Source of the DNA: Rhizobium sp.
GTDB lineage: Bacteria; Pseudomonadota; Alphaproteobacteria; Rhizobiales; Rhizobiaceae
NCBI GenBank assembly: GCA_003527225.1
Contig: DPXQ01000061.1
Span: 1-19,714, forward strand
Length of the DNA stretch: 19,714 nt
Direction: 5' to 3'
In this document: positions 1 to 7,802 of the stretch, in pieces
Position numbering within the stretch: position 1 is the stretch's first letter
How the letters are laid out: every line of letters starts with the position of its first letter
Program-made: the position numbers and the translations under genes
The notes under the pieces: generated by a model
What the model was told of the DNA's origin: nothing
Seen by the model: the letters and a program-made list of their open reading frames with translations, nothing else
Database searches by the model: none

Positions 1-807
1 GCCGTGGTCTCCAAGCGCATCAAGCGGCTGGAAGACCGGCTGGGAACGCGGCTCCTGCAGCGCACGACGCGGCAGATATCGCTAACCGAGGCCGGACAGG
101 GATTTTACGAGCGCGTGCTTGCCGTTCTGGCCGGACTCGAGGAGGCGGAAGCCTATGCCTCGGGCCGGTCATCCGAGGTACGCGGCACCTTAAAGATATC
201 CGCGCCCACTTCCTTCGGACGGCTGCATATCGCCCCGCATCTCAAGACCTTCATGGATGCCCATCCGGATCTGACGGTCCATCTGGTGCTCTCCGACGAG
301 TTCACAGATATCGTCGGCGGCGGCTTCGATCTCGCCATCCGCATCGCGGAACTGACCGATTCCACGCTGGTCGCCCGGCGGCTGGCACCGGTCCGCCGTA
401 TTCTCTGCGCTTCGCCGGATTATATCGCCGTGCATGGCGTGCCGGACACGATTGAAGACCTGAAGCACCATCGCTGCCTGCCTGCGCACAACTACGATGC
501 CTGGCGGCTCGAGGGCCCGCAGGGTACCTTGAGCATCAAGCCGGACGGCATGCTGATCACCAATTCGAGCGAGGTTATCCGGGAAGCCGTGATTTCCGGC
601 CTCGGCATCGCGCTGCGCTCGACCTGGGATATCGGGCCCGAACTGAAATCAGGCGACCTGGTCCAAGTGCTTCCCACCTACGAGGGGTCCAGAAACGTCT
701 CGCTTTCGGCGGTCTATCCGAGCCGGCAGTTCCTGCCTGCAAAGGTCCGGCTCTTCATCGACTATCTTGCCGAACTTTACGGCCCTGTGCCCTACTGGGA
801 GGGATAA
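1..807 (+). CDS. LysR-family transcriptional regulator (5' partial)
   Basis: The reading frame is open from the first base and ends at TAA 805-807, so the gene starts upstream of the window. The first visible residues (AVVSKRIKRLEDRLG, then LLQRTTRQISLTEAG) are the recognition helix and wing of a LysR winged helix-turn-helix, so only about the first 30 residues are missing. The rest is a LysR substrate-binding domain with the usual RGTLKISAPTSFGRLHIAP entry and a VISGLGIAL stretch near the end. This resembles the large CrgA/DmlR-like group of LysR proteins, whose members usually control a divergent neighbouring gene. That neighbour would lie outside the window, so the target is unknown. The gene converges on the DUF6880 gene with only 10 nt between stop codons. 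The family call is secure; the specific function is not. Confidence 0.93.
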   Translation, partial: AVVSKRIKRLEDRLGTRLLQRTTRQISLTEAGQGFYERVLAVLAGLEEAEAYASGRSSEVRGTLKISAPTSFGRLHIAPHLKTFMDAHPDLTVHLVLSDEFTDIVGGGFDLAIRIAELTDSTLVARRLAPVRRILCASPDYIAVHGVPDTIEDLKHHRCLPAHNYDAWRLEGPQGTLSIKPDGMLITNSSEVIREAVISGLGIALRSTWDIGPELKSGDLVQVLPTYEGSRNVSLSAVYPSRQFLPAKVRLFIDYLAELYGPVPYWEG

Positions 808-817
808 CCGGCGAGCA

Positions 818-2227
818 TCAGCGCAAGGCTTCAGGCATAGCACTCCAGAAGCCGAACTTCTTCGGGTGGGTGCGGCGCAGATCGTCGACGAAGTCGTCGT
901 GGTGCTGGAGGCGCGCATCGGCCGGCAGATGCGGCACGAGGCGAACCAGTGCTTCGAGGTAGCGCGCCGCATGCGGATAGGCGACCCCGATGCCGCGACG
1001 GAGAATATCGCTGATCAACACGCGGTAGAGCACGGTCGCAGCCAGCGGTTGCTGGTCGGCGAGGGCTTGCGCCGCCGGCGCGAGATCTTCGTAGTAGCGC
1101 CCTTCCCAGCGGTCCTTGTAGCGCAGCACAAGTGCTGCCGCGCGATCAAGCCTCGGCCAGGACACGAAGAAATCGAGCGCGCCGTAGATGTCCTCGGCCT
1201 CCTCGACCAGAGCAAAGGCCCGGTCCATCTCGTCGAATTCGGCAAAATCGTCGAGCTTCGACAGATAGAGCTTCAGGATCGTCGGATTGAGCGTCTCGGC
1301 AAATTCCCGCCAGCGCAGTTCCTGCGCATCTCCGCGTCGTTTCAGCTTGTCGAGGATTTCAGCCTCCAGCATGCGGCGTTCCCGGGCGCCATATTCCGGG
1401 CCGACGGAGGTGATCTCACCGTTGACGGCCAGAAGCCGCATGCCGGTCGGGCGACGGCGTACCCAGTCCAGCGCCTCCTCATGACGGCCGGCGCCTTGGA
1501 GCAGGGCAGCACCCGTCAGCGTATCGCGACGGTTCTCCGCCTTGCCCTCTTCGAGCGCCATATAGGCGTCGACATCCCCCTCATGCAGGGCAATGGCCTG
1601 GAGGAGATCGAGCGCGCCGAGCTTGCCCGGCTCCTTCGGCAGGGCCTCGGCCAGCAGGGCCTTCCAGGCCGCGGCGGCAGGAGCGCCGATCACGCCGGTC
1701 AGTTCATGCAGGAAGCCCGTATGCTCGCCATAGCGGTCGCGCCGGCGCAGCGTCTCGAACTGCGGCACGAGCGACACTTGATCTTGCGCGGCCAAGGAAC
1801 GGATCAGATCGGCCGCCGCCGCTTCCGCGTCGTCGAACACCTTCCACAGCCGGACATTGTCGGACACCAGCCTCGCCGAGATCGCAAATCGCAGGGCGAG
1901 GAAACGCAGGATACGTTCGGCGGCGGCGGCGCGGTCCGCTCCTCCGAGCTCCGACAGGATGTTACGCGCCAGGCCAGCGAACTCGACGGCGAGGTCCTTG
2001 GCGCGGGCATTGTTGATTCGCGTCGTCGCCTGTTCGACCGCGTCCAGGCGCTTGTCGATCAGGCGGGCCATCTCCTGAGGGCCGGTCCCGCCGGCCAATG
2101 CCGTCAGGAGACGCGCCTTCAAGGCCTTGTTGGCGGAGGCCTCCTCCAGCAGGATATCGACCAGCTTGTCGAGGCCAAGGTCGCTCAAGCCCTTCTTGTC
2201 GAGCTTCGCACGTTTCTGCCGGGTCAT
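818..2227 (-). CDS. DUF6880-family protein of unknown function
   Basis: This codes for 469 aa, ATG at 2225-2227 to TGA at 818-820. The N-terminus (MTRQKRAKLDKKGLSDLGLDKLVDILLEE) resembles the start of DUF6880 proteins, which carry a similar Leu-Gly-rich opening followed by a long, almost entirely helical, Ala/Leu/Glu/Arg-rich body that may form repeat-like helices. I see no signal peptide, membrane segment or catalytic motif, so it is probably cytosolic. A GTG at 2272 would add 15 very basic residues; the ATG is preferred because it matches the family start, although its ribosome site (GGAACGGA) is weak. It lies 142 nt downstream of the DUF3422 gene on the same strand, and a possible promoter sits in that gap. 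The strand choice is supported by the coherent helical protein here; the long frame opposite has the low-complexity look of a GC-rich shadow. Family name from memory, function unknown. Confidence 0.75.
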   Translation of the reverse strand: MTRQKRAKLDKKGLSDLGLDKLVDILLEEASANKALKARLLTALAGGTGPQEMARLIDKRLDAVEQATTRINNARAKDLAVEFAGLARNILSELGGADRAAAAERILRFLALRFAISARLVSDNVRLWKVFDDAEAAAADLIRSLAAQDQVSLVPQFETLRRRDRYGEHTGFLHELTGVIGAPAAAAWKALLAEALPKEPGKLGALDLLQAIALHEGDVDAYMALEEGKAENRRDTLTGAALLQGAGRHEEALDWVRRRPTGMRLLAVNGEITSVGPEYGARERRMLEAEILDKLKRRGDAQELRWREFAETLNPTILKLYLSKLDDFAEFDEMDRAFALVEEAEDIYGALDFFVSWPRLDRAAALVLRYKDRWEGRYYEDLAPAAQALADQQPLAATVLYRVLISDILRRGIGVAYPHAARYLEALVRLVPHLPADARLQHHDDFVDDLRRTHPKKFGFWSAMPEALR

Positions 2228-2297
2228 TCCGTTCCGCTTACGCCGTCTATGATTTCGATGACTTGTCGGCACCGCGCATTCGGCCGCACCGAAAATC

Positions 2298-2326
2298 TAT
2301 ATCGGCCGGGCCCGGAATTCCGGCAA
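2298..2326 (-). promoter_or_regulatory. Possible sigma70-type promoter for the DUF6880 gene
   Basis: On the minus strand a TTGCCG (2321-2326) is followed after exactly 17 nt by GATATA (2298-2303), about 70 nt before the DUF6880 start codon. The -10 match is mediocre. The spacer contains two overlapping perfect palindromes, so a regulator could bind here. This is inference from motif spacing only. Confidence 0.25.
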
Positions 2327-2369
2327 GCGATTTCCTCTGGCACAGGTACGAACAAGCGGAATCGCACCC

Positions 2370-3656
2370 TCAATGCCCCTCCACATGACTCTTGCGGATT
2401 CGCCGCACCACCAGCCAGACGCCGAAAATGGCGAAGGGGACCGATGCGCCGGTCAGGACGGCCGGATCGACCGGCAGGATATCGTGGCTGACGGCCTTGG
2501 CGAGATAGCCGACGAGACCGACGATGTAATAGGAGATCGCGGCGACAGAGAGGCCCTCGACCGTCTGCTGCAGGCGCAACTGCATTTCCGCGCGCCGGTT
2601 CATGGTGGTCAGCAGATCGGAATTCTGCTGCTCCAGCTCGACATCGATCCAGCTTCTGACGAGGCCGGTGGCACGCGACAGCTTGCTCGAGAGGTTGGCC
2701 TGACGCTCCTCCACCGACTGGCAGGTGCGCATGGCGGGCGCCAGACGCCGCTCGAGGAAAGAGCCGAGCGTCTCATGGCCCGGCACTGGCGTCTCGTCGA
2801 GCGTCTTGATGCGTTCGCGGACGATCCCGTCATAGGCGCGACTGGCGCCGAAGCGATAGAGACTGAGCGCCGCATTGGCCTCCAGCTCGGCGGCAAGACG
2901 GGTGATCTCGGCCAGCATGGAATCGGCCTCCTCACGCGCATGGCCCTTCATGCGTTGGGTGACTGCGGTCAACCCGTCCTCGATGCGACGAATTTCCGGC
3001 GACAGCGTCTGGGCGAGCGGCAGGCCGAGCATGGCGAGCGTACGGTAGGTTTCGATGTCGAGCAGGCGCTGCGCCAGCGCGCCGCGACCGGCCTCAGTCA
3101 AGCTGCGGTCGATGACGAGAATACGGGTCAGTCCGTCGCCGTCCTGGCGGAAATCGGTCAAGACCGCCGCCTGCCCGTTCTTCACTTCGCTGTAGCATAA
3201 ACTCGCCGGGTCGAAGCTGTTGATGGCGTTGGCGGATTCCGGGCCCTCTGGCCTGATCTCGAGCCGGATGCCCGAGATCAGCGGTCCCGGCGGCGAGAAG
3301 GCGCCGCCAAAGGGATGGACCGTCAGCTCGCCTCCGAATTTCTCGGGCATGGGACTGTCCCAGAACCAGGTGGAAAACTCGGTGTGCCGCTCCCAGCGCA
3401 GCGTCCCCGCGCCCCAGGGCATGGCGTGATGGCGAGCGTTGCGGTCGGGCGGAGAAACGCCTCCGGCGCGCGACATCTCGGCGAGGACACTGTGATGCAC
3501 GGCCGAACCGCCATCCATCATGAAGGCAAGTTGCAGGATCACACGTGAAGACTTTACCAGCGCATAGGGCCGGGCGTGGATCTCGCCCAGAGCCAGCGCT
3601 CGTTCTGGCGCAGCCGGAAATGCAAATTTACTCTTGTCCAATCGATCCGCTCCCAC
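2370..3656 (-). CDS. DUF3422-family integral membrane protein
   Basis: The N-terminal part has the hallmark DUF3422 motifs ALGEIHARPY, then MPWGAGTLRWERHTEFSTWFW, followed by a long helical region rich in Arg and Glu. Near the C-terminus are two predicted membrane segments (AAISYYIVGLVGYLAKAV and TGASVPFAIFGVWLVVRRI), ending in a short basic tail. The family is common in alpha- and betaproteobacteria and has no established biochemical role. The start is uncertain: a frame is open to a TTG at 3767, but the conserved region begins shortly after GTG 3654-3656, which gives 428 aa, near the usual family length. An AAGGGAA lies upstream of that GTG, at rather long spacing. The gene is divergent from the secreted-protein gene at 3953. 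Family call firm, start moderate, function unknown. Confidence 0.85.
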   Translation of the reverse strand: MGADRLDKSKFAFPAAPERALALGEIHARPYALVKSSRVILQLAFMMDGGSAVHHSVLAEMSRAGGVSPPDRNARHHAMPWGAGTLRWERHTEFSTWFWDSPMPEKFGGELTVHPFGGAFSPPGPLISGIRLEIRPEGPESANAINSFDPASLCYSEVKNGQAAVLTDFRQDGDGLTRILVIDRSLTEAGRGALAQRLLDIETYRTLAMLGLPLAQTLSPEIRRIEDGLTAVTQRMKGHAREEADSMLAEITRLAAELEANAALSLYRFGASRAYDGIVRERIKTLDETPVPGHETLGSFLERRLAPAMRTCQSVEERQANLSSKLSRATGLVRSWIDVELEQQNSDLLTTMNRRAEMQLRLQQTVEGLSVAAISYYIVGLVGYLAKAVSHDILPVDPAVLTGASVPFAIFGVWLVVRRIRKSHVEGH

Positions 3657-3952
3657 AACGCCACCCGATTCCCTTCTAGCAAATGTCGCGGACGGACGGC
3701 AGGGGTCTCTTCGCCACAGCGAGCCGGCTATCCCCCGGCCGCACGATGCAAGACCTAGCTCAAGCAATGATGCACGAAAACATATTAATTCACATACTTA
3801 TCTGTTGTGGTTCGGTGCTACAGTTGTCAAACATGGGCAGCAGGCACATCCGGTAACGGCCAGCCCCAACCAAGGGGCAGAGCCACCGGTGCCGGGACAG
3901 ATGACATCGGCAGGGCGAACGGCCGCCTGCCAAGCGACGGAGGACCACAGAT
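3657..3952. other. Divergent intergenic region, 296 nt, no gene
   Basis: This gap lies between the divergent DUF3422 gene and the secreted-protein gene. The left part (3657-3770) shows nothing I can name. From about 3770 to 3840 it becomes noticeably AT-richer, for example the stretch at 3776-3800, as expected for a promoter zone. The right part holds the potential RNA structures listed separately and the ribosome site GGAGG at 3939-3943. A plus-strand frame runs through it, but it lacks protein-like composition. Confidence 0.5.
3850..3931 (+). promoter_or_regulatory. Candidate structured 5' leader RNA (three hairpins)
   Basis: Three inverted repeats lie in a row before the start codon at 3953. 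Hairpin 1: CCGGT 3850-3854 pairs with ACCGG 3885-3889, GGC 3858-3860 with GCC 3882-3884, and GCCCC 3863-3867 with GGGGC 3874-3878, closing on a six-nt loop. Hairpin 2: TGCCG 3890-3894 with CGGCA 3908-3912. Hairpin 3: GGCAGG 3909-3914 with CCTGCC 3926-3931, ending 7 nt before the ribosome site. Hairpins 2 and 3 share bases, so they are mutually exclusive, the kind of arrangement used to switch translation. I compared it from memory with cobalamin, SAM, TPP, FMN, glycine and c-di-GMP riboswitch cores and found no match. It could also be a small RNA or chance pairing in GC-rich DNA. Confidence 0.35.
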
Positions 3953-4633
3953 ATGAGACTTTCCATTCCGGCAACCTTGCTTGCCTTCTCGATCGGCCTG
4001 CCGGCCTTTGCCGGCGAAGTCAGCGATTTCGAGGCAAAGCTGCGCTCCGCCTATGGCGACTACAGGACGGTGCTCTTCACCACGAATGCGGGCAAAGCCC
4101 CCGAATCAACGGCTTCACTTGCGAAATTCACCAAGGCATGGTCCGCCATCGCGTCCGAAACCGCGCCGCCGCAATATGCCGACGACGGTGCCTATGGAGA
4201 CACGCTGAAGGCGGTCACCACGATCGCCGAGACCGCAGCGGCCGAGGTTGCCGCCGGCGACCTTACCAAGGCGCACGACACGCTGGAGGGTATTCGCGAG
4301 GAGATCAGCAGCCTTCATATCCGCAACAATATCTACAGCATCTCCGATCGCATGAACGCCTATCATGCCCGCATGGAAGAAGTGATCGCGATGGATCCCG
4401 CCAATACCGCCGTCGTGCGCGAGGAAGCGGCAGTGCTCGAATATCTGCTGGCCGACATCAAGGGCCACCCGCCCAAGGAAGCCGATGCGAGCTTCAACGA
4501 TATGCTCGGCACCGTCGAGGCAAGCGTCGCCAAGCTGCGTAGCGCCGCAGAGAGCGGCGATGCGGCGGCAACCAAAGCGGCAATTGACGGCCTGAAGGTC
4601 CCCTACTCCAAGCTTTTCCTCAAGTTCGGCTGA
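3953..4633 (+). CDS. Secreted helical protein of unknown function
   Basis: This codes for 226 aa with a clear signal peptide: MRLSIPATLLAFSIGLPAFA is hydrophobic with a PAFA cleavage site after residue 20, so the mature protein should be periplasmic. The mature part is almost all amphipathic helix (about residues 22-220), suggesting a helical bundle resembling cytochrome b562/c' folds in outline. There is no CXXCH haem motif, no Cys at all, and only a few His and Met residues. It ends in the distinctive VPYSKLFLKFG. The start ATG has a good GGAGG at 3939-3943 with 9-nt spacing. It is apparently a single-gene unit: divergent DUF3422 upstream, and the lut regulator 110 nt downstream behind its own operator. 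I do not recognise the family and assign no function. Confidence 0.85.
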   Translation: MRLSIPATLLAFSIGLPAFAGEVSDFEAKLRSAYGDYRTVLFTTNAGKAPESTASLAKFTKAWSAIASETAPPQYADDGAYGDTLKAVTTIAETAAAEVAAGDLTKAHDTLEGIREEISSLHIRNNIYSISDRMNAYHARMEEVIAMDPANTAVVREEAAVLEYLLADIKGHPPKEADASFNDMLGTVEASVAKLRSAAESGDAAATKAAIDGLKVPYSKLFLKFG

Positions 4634-4681
4634 TCGTTCGCCGGCAACCCCGCCAAAGCCCGGGGGTCATTGACGGGGAAC

Positions 4682-4700
4682 TGGACAAATTAATTGACCA
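4682..4700 (+). promoter_or_regulatory. Likely operator of the lut operon (GntR/FCD-type palindrome)
   Basis: TGGACAAATTAATTGACCA is an imperfect 19-bp palindrome with 7 of 9 symmetric pairs matching (mismatches at pairs 4 and 8). It is AT-rich in the middle with TGG/CCA ends, in keeping with the inverted-repeat operators of the FadR/LldR group. It sits 44 nt before the regulator's GTG start. A TTGACG at 4670-4675 just before it could be a -35 element, in which case the operator would cover the -10 zone and binding would repress. Autoregulation by the adjacent regulator is inference. Confidence 0.55.
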
Positions 4701-4743
4701 ATCCTTCGGCGGCTTGTTACACATGCCGTCGAAGGAGGATGCC

Positions 4744-5586
4744 GTGACAGAGAGGGACGAGGGCCTTTTCGCCCAAATCAGCCACAGCCGGACAGCGAGC
4801 GAGGTCGTGCTGCAGATCGAGCAGTTGATCCTCGACGGCGTTCTTCGCGACGGCGACCGGCTTCCCGGCGAGCGCGACATGGCGCAGGCCTTCGATGTTT
4901 CCCGGCCGATCCTCCGCGAGGCGCTGAAGGAGCTCGAGACGCGCGGTCTTCTTGTCAGCCAGCACGGCGGCGGCACCTTCGTCGCCGATATCATCGGCCA
5001 GATATTCTCCAGGCCCGTAACCGAGCTGATTTCGAGGCATGATCGCGCCGCGCGCGACTACCTGGAATACCGCCGCGAACTGGAAGGGCTTACCGCCGAA
5101 CTTGCCGCCCGGCGTGCCACCGACACCGACAAGGCGCTGCTCGCCCGTATCGTCGCCGACATGAAACGGGCGCATGAGAGCGGATCGGCCGAAGACGAGC
5201 TTGCCGCCGACATCGAGTTTCACAATGCCATCGGCGAGGCAGCCCACAATATCATTCTGCTGCACACCATGCGGGCCTGCTACCGGCTCTTGAGCGAAGG
5301 GATATTCTTCAACAGGAAGGCGGTCTTTGCGCTGGCCGATGCCGGCGCACGCCTGCTCGAACAGCATCTGGCGATCCACGACGCCATTGCCGCGGGAGAC
5401 GGCGCGCGTGCAAAACAGGCCGCCCAGGCCCATATCGATTTCGTCATGAAGGCCGTCGAGGACGCCGCACGCGCCGACGAGCGCGGACGGGTGTCGCGGC
5501 TGCGCCTGATCAGCCGCGAAACACAGCCCGTGCCCGGCCGCACGACAAAACAATCACCCAACGAAAGAACGGACGCATCGAAATGA
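4744..5586 (+). CDS. GntR-family (FCD/FadR subfamily) regulator of the lactate operon
   Basis: The protein is 280 aa. The winged helix (about residues 12-78, with GDRLPGERDMAQAFDVSRPILREALKELETRGLL and QHGGGTFV) is classic GntR. The FCD ligand-binding domain follows (about 95-240), including EFHNAIGEAAHN and EQHLAIHDAIAAGD, which supply the Asp/Glu and His residues that bind metal and carboxylate ligands in this subfamily. The start chosen is GTG 4744-4746, because AAGGAGG at 4732-4738 lies 5 nt before it; an ATG at 4723 has no ribosome site. The stop overlaps the lutA start (ATGA at 5583-5586), so regulator and enzymes are translationally coupled. By analogy with LldR/LutR it should repress the operon and be released by L-lactate. 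The Gln/Arg/Thr-rich C-terminal tail after the FCD domain is about 30 residues long and unassigned. Confidence 0.9.
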   Translation: MTERDEGLFAQISHSRTASEVVLQIEQLILDGVLRDGDRLPGERDMAQAFDVSRPILREALKELETRGLLVSQHGGGTFVADIIGQIFSRPVTELISRHDRAARDYLEYRRELEGLTAELAARRATDTDKALLARIVADMKRAHESGSAEDELAADIEFHNAIGEAAHNIILLHTMRACYRLLSEGIFFNRKAVFALADAGARLLEQHLAIHDAIAAGDGARAKQAAQAHIDFVMKAVEDAARADERGRVSRLRLISRETQPVPGRTTKQSPNERTDASK

Positions 5587-6362
5587 CCCCTGAACCGCAG
5601 CAAGCCAGGCCGCGCGTCGGCCTCTTCGCCACCTGTCTCGTCGATCTGTTTCGCCCGAGCGTCGGCTTTGCCGCTGCCAAGCTGATCGAGGATGCGGGCT
5701 GCGAAGTGCATGTGCCGATGGCGCAGACATGCTGCGGGCAGCCGGCTTACAATTCCGGCGACCGCGCCGACGCGCGCGAGATCGCCCAGCAGGTGATCGA
5801 GCTGTTCGAGGGCTTCGACTACGTCGTGGCGCCGTCCGGCTCCTGCGGCGCGATGCTCAAGAAGCACTATCCGGAACTCTTCAAGGGCGACGCCAAATGG
5901 GAGGCACGCAGCCTCGCCTTCAGCGAGAAGGTCCATGAACTCGTCTCTTTCCTCACCGACGTGATGTTCGTGTCGAAGGTCGACGCCTCCTTCGAGGGCA
6001 GCGTCACCTATCACGACAGCTGTTCGGGGCTGCGCGAACTCGGCATCAGCAAGCAGCCGCGCAAGCTGCTTGCGGGCGTCGAGGGTCTGGAACTCAAGGA
6101 GATGACCGGCAGCGACGTCTGTTGCGGCTTCGGCGGCACCTTCTGCATCAAGTATTCCGACATTTCCGGAACCATCGTCGGCAAGAAGACGGCCAATATC
6201 GAGGCGGCCGGCGCCGACCTGCTGCTTGCCGGCGACATGGGTTGCCTGATGAACATGGCGGGGAAACTCAGACGCGAGGGATCGAGCGTCGAAGTCCGCC
6301 ACGTGGCGGAAGTTCTCGCCGAAATGACGGACACGGCGCCGATCGCCGGTTCGGGCAAGTGA
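5583..6362 (+). CDS. lutA: L-lactate utilisation protein LutA ((Fe-S) oxidoreductase)
   Basis: This codes for 259 aa, slightly longer than LutA of Bacillus (about 240 aa). It has the two cysteine-rich CCG domains of the heterodisulfide-reductase/GlpC type: TCCGQPAYNSGD around Cys50-Cys51 and VCCGFGGTFCIKYSDIS around Cys180-Cys181. These bind iron-sulfur clusters. LutA, LutB and LutC together oxidise L-lactate to pyruvate in the cytoplasm and replace the flavin-dependent LldD enzyme. The start ATG overlaps the stop of the GntR gene by 4 nt. The start of lutB follows after 9 nt. The extra length is N-terminal (MTPEPQQARPRVG) before the conserved LFATCLVDLFRPSVG. No lactate permease gene lies in this operon. 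Confidence 0.94.
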   Translation: MTPEPQQARPRVGLFATCLVDLFRPSVGFAAAKLIEDAGCEVHVPMAQTCCGQPAYNSGDRADAREIAQQVIELFEGFDYVVAPSGSCGAMLKKHYPELFKGDAKWEARSLAFSEKVHELVSFLTDVMFVSKVDASFEGSVTYHDSCSGLRELGISKQPRKLLAGVEGLELKEMTGSDVCCGFGGTFCIKYSDISGTIVGKKTANIEAAGADLLLAGDMGCLMNMAGKLRREGSSVEVRHVAEVLAEMTDTAPIAGSGK

Positions 6363-6371
6363 GGTAGCGCG

Positions 6372-7802
6372 ATGCAGTTCACGTCTCCCCAGTTCAAGGA
6401 AAACAGCTCCGCCGCCCTTCACGACCAGCAGCTGCAGAAGGCTTTGCAGAATGTCGAAAAGGGCTTTATCGCCAAACGGGCGGCGGCAGCGGCAGCACTG
6501 CCCGAATTCGATCTGTTGCGCGACAATGCCCGCGACATCAAGAACCATACCCTTGCCCATCTCGACCTCTATCTCGAAGCCTACGAGGCAAAGGTTCTCG
6601 CCGCCGGCGGGCACGTGCACTGGGCGGAAAGCGCGGAAGATGCGCGGCGCATCATCATGGATATCTGCCGCAAGGTGAATGCCAAGACTGTCACCAAGGG
6701 CAAGTCGATGATCACCGAGGAGATCAATCTCAACGAGTTCCTCGAAGCCCAGGGGGTCGAGCCGGTCGAAACCGATCTCGGCGAATACATCATCCAGCTG
6801 CGCGGCGAACATCCCAGCCACATCATCGCCCCGGCGGTGCATCTCAACAAGGACCAGGTGGAGGCCGACTTCCGCCGCGTCCACACCCATCTTGCCGCCG
6901 ACCGCGATCTGACTGCGCCCGAAACCCTGCTTTCGGAGGCGCGGGAAGTGCTGCGCAAGCGCTATTTCGAGGCCGATGTCGGGATCACGGGTGCGAATTT
7001 CCTCGTCGCGGAAACCGGCTCCTCGGTCATCGTCACCAACGAGGGCAATGGCGACCTCACGCAGACGCTCGGCAAGGTGCATGTCGTCGTGGCCTCGATC
7101 GAGAAAATCGTTCCGACGCTCGAGGACTGCGCACAGATCCTGCGGCTCCTTGCCCGTTCCGCAACCGGCCAGGACATGTCGGTCTATACGACCTTTTCGA
7201 CCGGACCGAAGCGCCCGGAAGATCCGGACGGACCAGACGAATACCATGTCGTGCTGCTCGACAACGGCCGCACGTCCATGCTCGGCACCGATTTCCAGGA
7301 AATGCTGCGCTGCATCCGGTGCGGCGCCTGCATGAACCACTGTCCGGTCTATCATGCGGTCGGCGGTCACGCCTATGGCTCGGTCTACCCCGGCCCGATG
7401 GGCGCCGTGCTGACGCCGTCGCTGTTCGGCATCGACAAGTCCGGACACCTGCCGAATGCATCGACCTTCTGCGGGCGTTGCGAGAGCGTGTGTCCGATGC
7501 ATATCCCGCTGCCCAAGATGATGCGGCACTGGCGCGAACGCGAGTTCGAACGGCATCTGGCGCCAGCATCGAGCCGTTACGGCATCGGTGTCTGGGCCTT
7601 CTTCGCCAAACGCCCGAGGCTCTATCACATGGCGACATCCCTTGGCATGGGCGCCCTTTCCATGCTTGGAGGCCGCAAGAAACGAATATCCAGCCTGCCG
7701 CTCGCATCCGGATGGACCAAGTACCGCGACTTGCCCGCGCCTGAGGGCCGAACCTTCCTCCAGGAATGGGCCACCCGGCAGGCAAACAGGAAAGGGGCAT
7801 GA
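6372..7802 (+). CDS. lutB: L-lactate utilisation iron-sulfur protein LutB
   Basis: This codes for 476 aa, the normal LutB size. An N-terminal LUD (DUF162) domain occupies roughly residues 60-300, with TKGKSMITEEINLNEFL and the TGANFLVAETGS segment. Two four-cysteine-type ferredoxin motifs follow: CIRCGACMNHCP (Cys314, 317, 320, 324) and CGRCESVCP (Cys367, 370, 374), which should hold two [4Fe-4S] clusters passing electrons from lactate. The C-terminal region ends with the family-typical GWTKYRDLPAPEGRTFLQEW. The start ATG has GAGG at 6361-6364, overlapping the lutA stop. Its own stop overlaps the lutC start (ATGA 7799-7802). All expected motifs are intact. Confidence 0.96.
   Translation: MQFTSPQFKENSSAALHDQQLQKALQNVEKGFIAKRAAAAAALPEFDLLRDNARDIKNHTLAHLDLYLEAYEAKVLAAGGHVHWAESAEDARRIIMDICRKVNAKTVTKGKSMITEEINLNEFLEAQGVEPVETDLGEYIIQLRGEHPSHIIAPAVHLNKDQVEADFRRVHTHLAADRDLTAPETLLSEAREVLRKRYFEADVGITGANFLVAETGSSVIVTNEGNGDLTQTLGKVHVVVASIEKIVPTLEDCAQILRLLARSATGQDMSVYTTFSTGPKRPEDPDGPDEYHVVLLDNGRTSMLGTDFQEMLRCIRCGACMNHCPVYHAVGGHAYGSVYPGPMGAVLTPSLFGIDKSGHLPNASTFCGRCESVCPMHIPLPKMMRHWREREFERHLAPASSRYGIGVWAFFAKRPRLYHMATSLGMGALSMLGGRKKRISSLPLASGWTKYRDLPAPEGRTFLQEWATRQANRKGA

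Noticed and set aside
767..2491. Long plus-strand open frame (574 codons) opposite the DUF6880 gene
   Set aside because: It is antisense to a coherent DUF6880-like protein, has an Arg/Gln/Gly-rich composition typical of GC-rich shadow frames, and shows no domain or ribosome site.
818..3656. DUF6880 plus DUF3422 as an undescribed two-gene defence or toxin system
   Set aside because: No nuclease, NTPase, toxin or antitoxin motif is visible. The genes are 142 nt apart with a possible separate promoter, and DUF3422 is widespread in ordinary chromosomes.
3800..3952. Known riboswitch (cobalamin, SAM, TPP, FMN, glycine, c-di-GMP) or 6S/SRP RNA
   Set aside because: The conserved core sequences of these RNAs, as I remember them, are not present. 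Only generic hairpins remain, so no class was assigned.
3634..4542. 302-codon plus-strand frame across the leader and secreted-protein gene
   Set aside because: It overlaps the signal-peptide protein in another frame, has shadow composition and no ribosome site.
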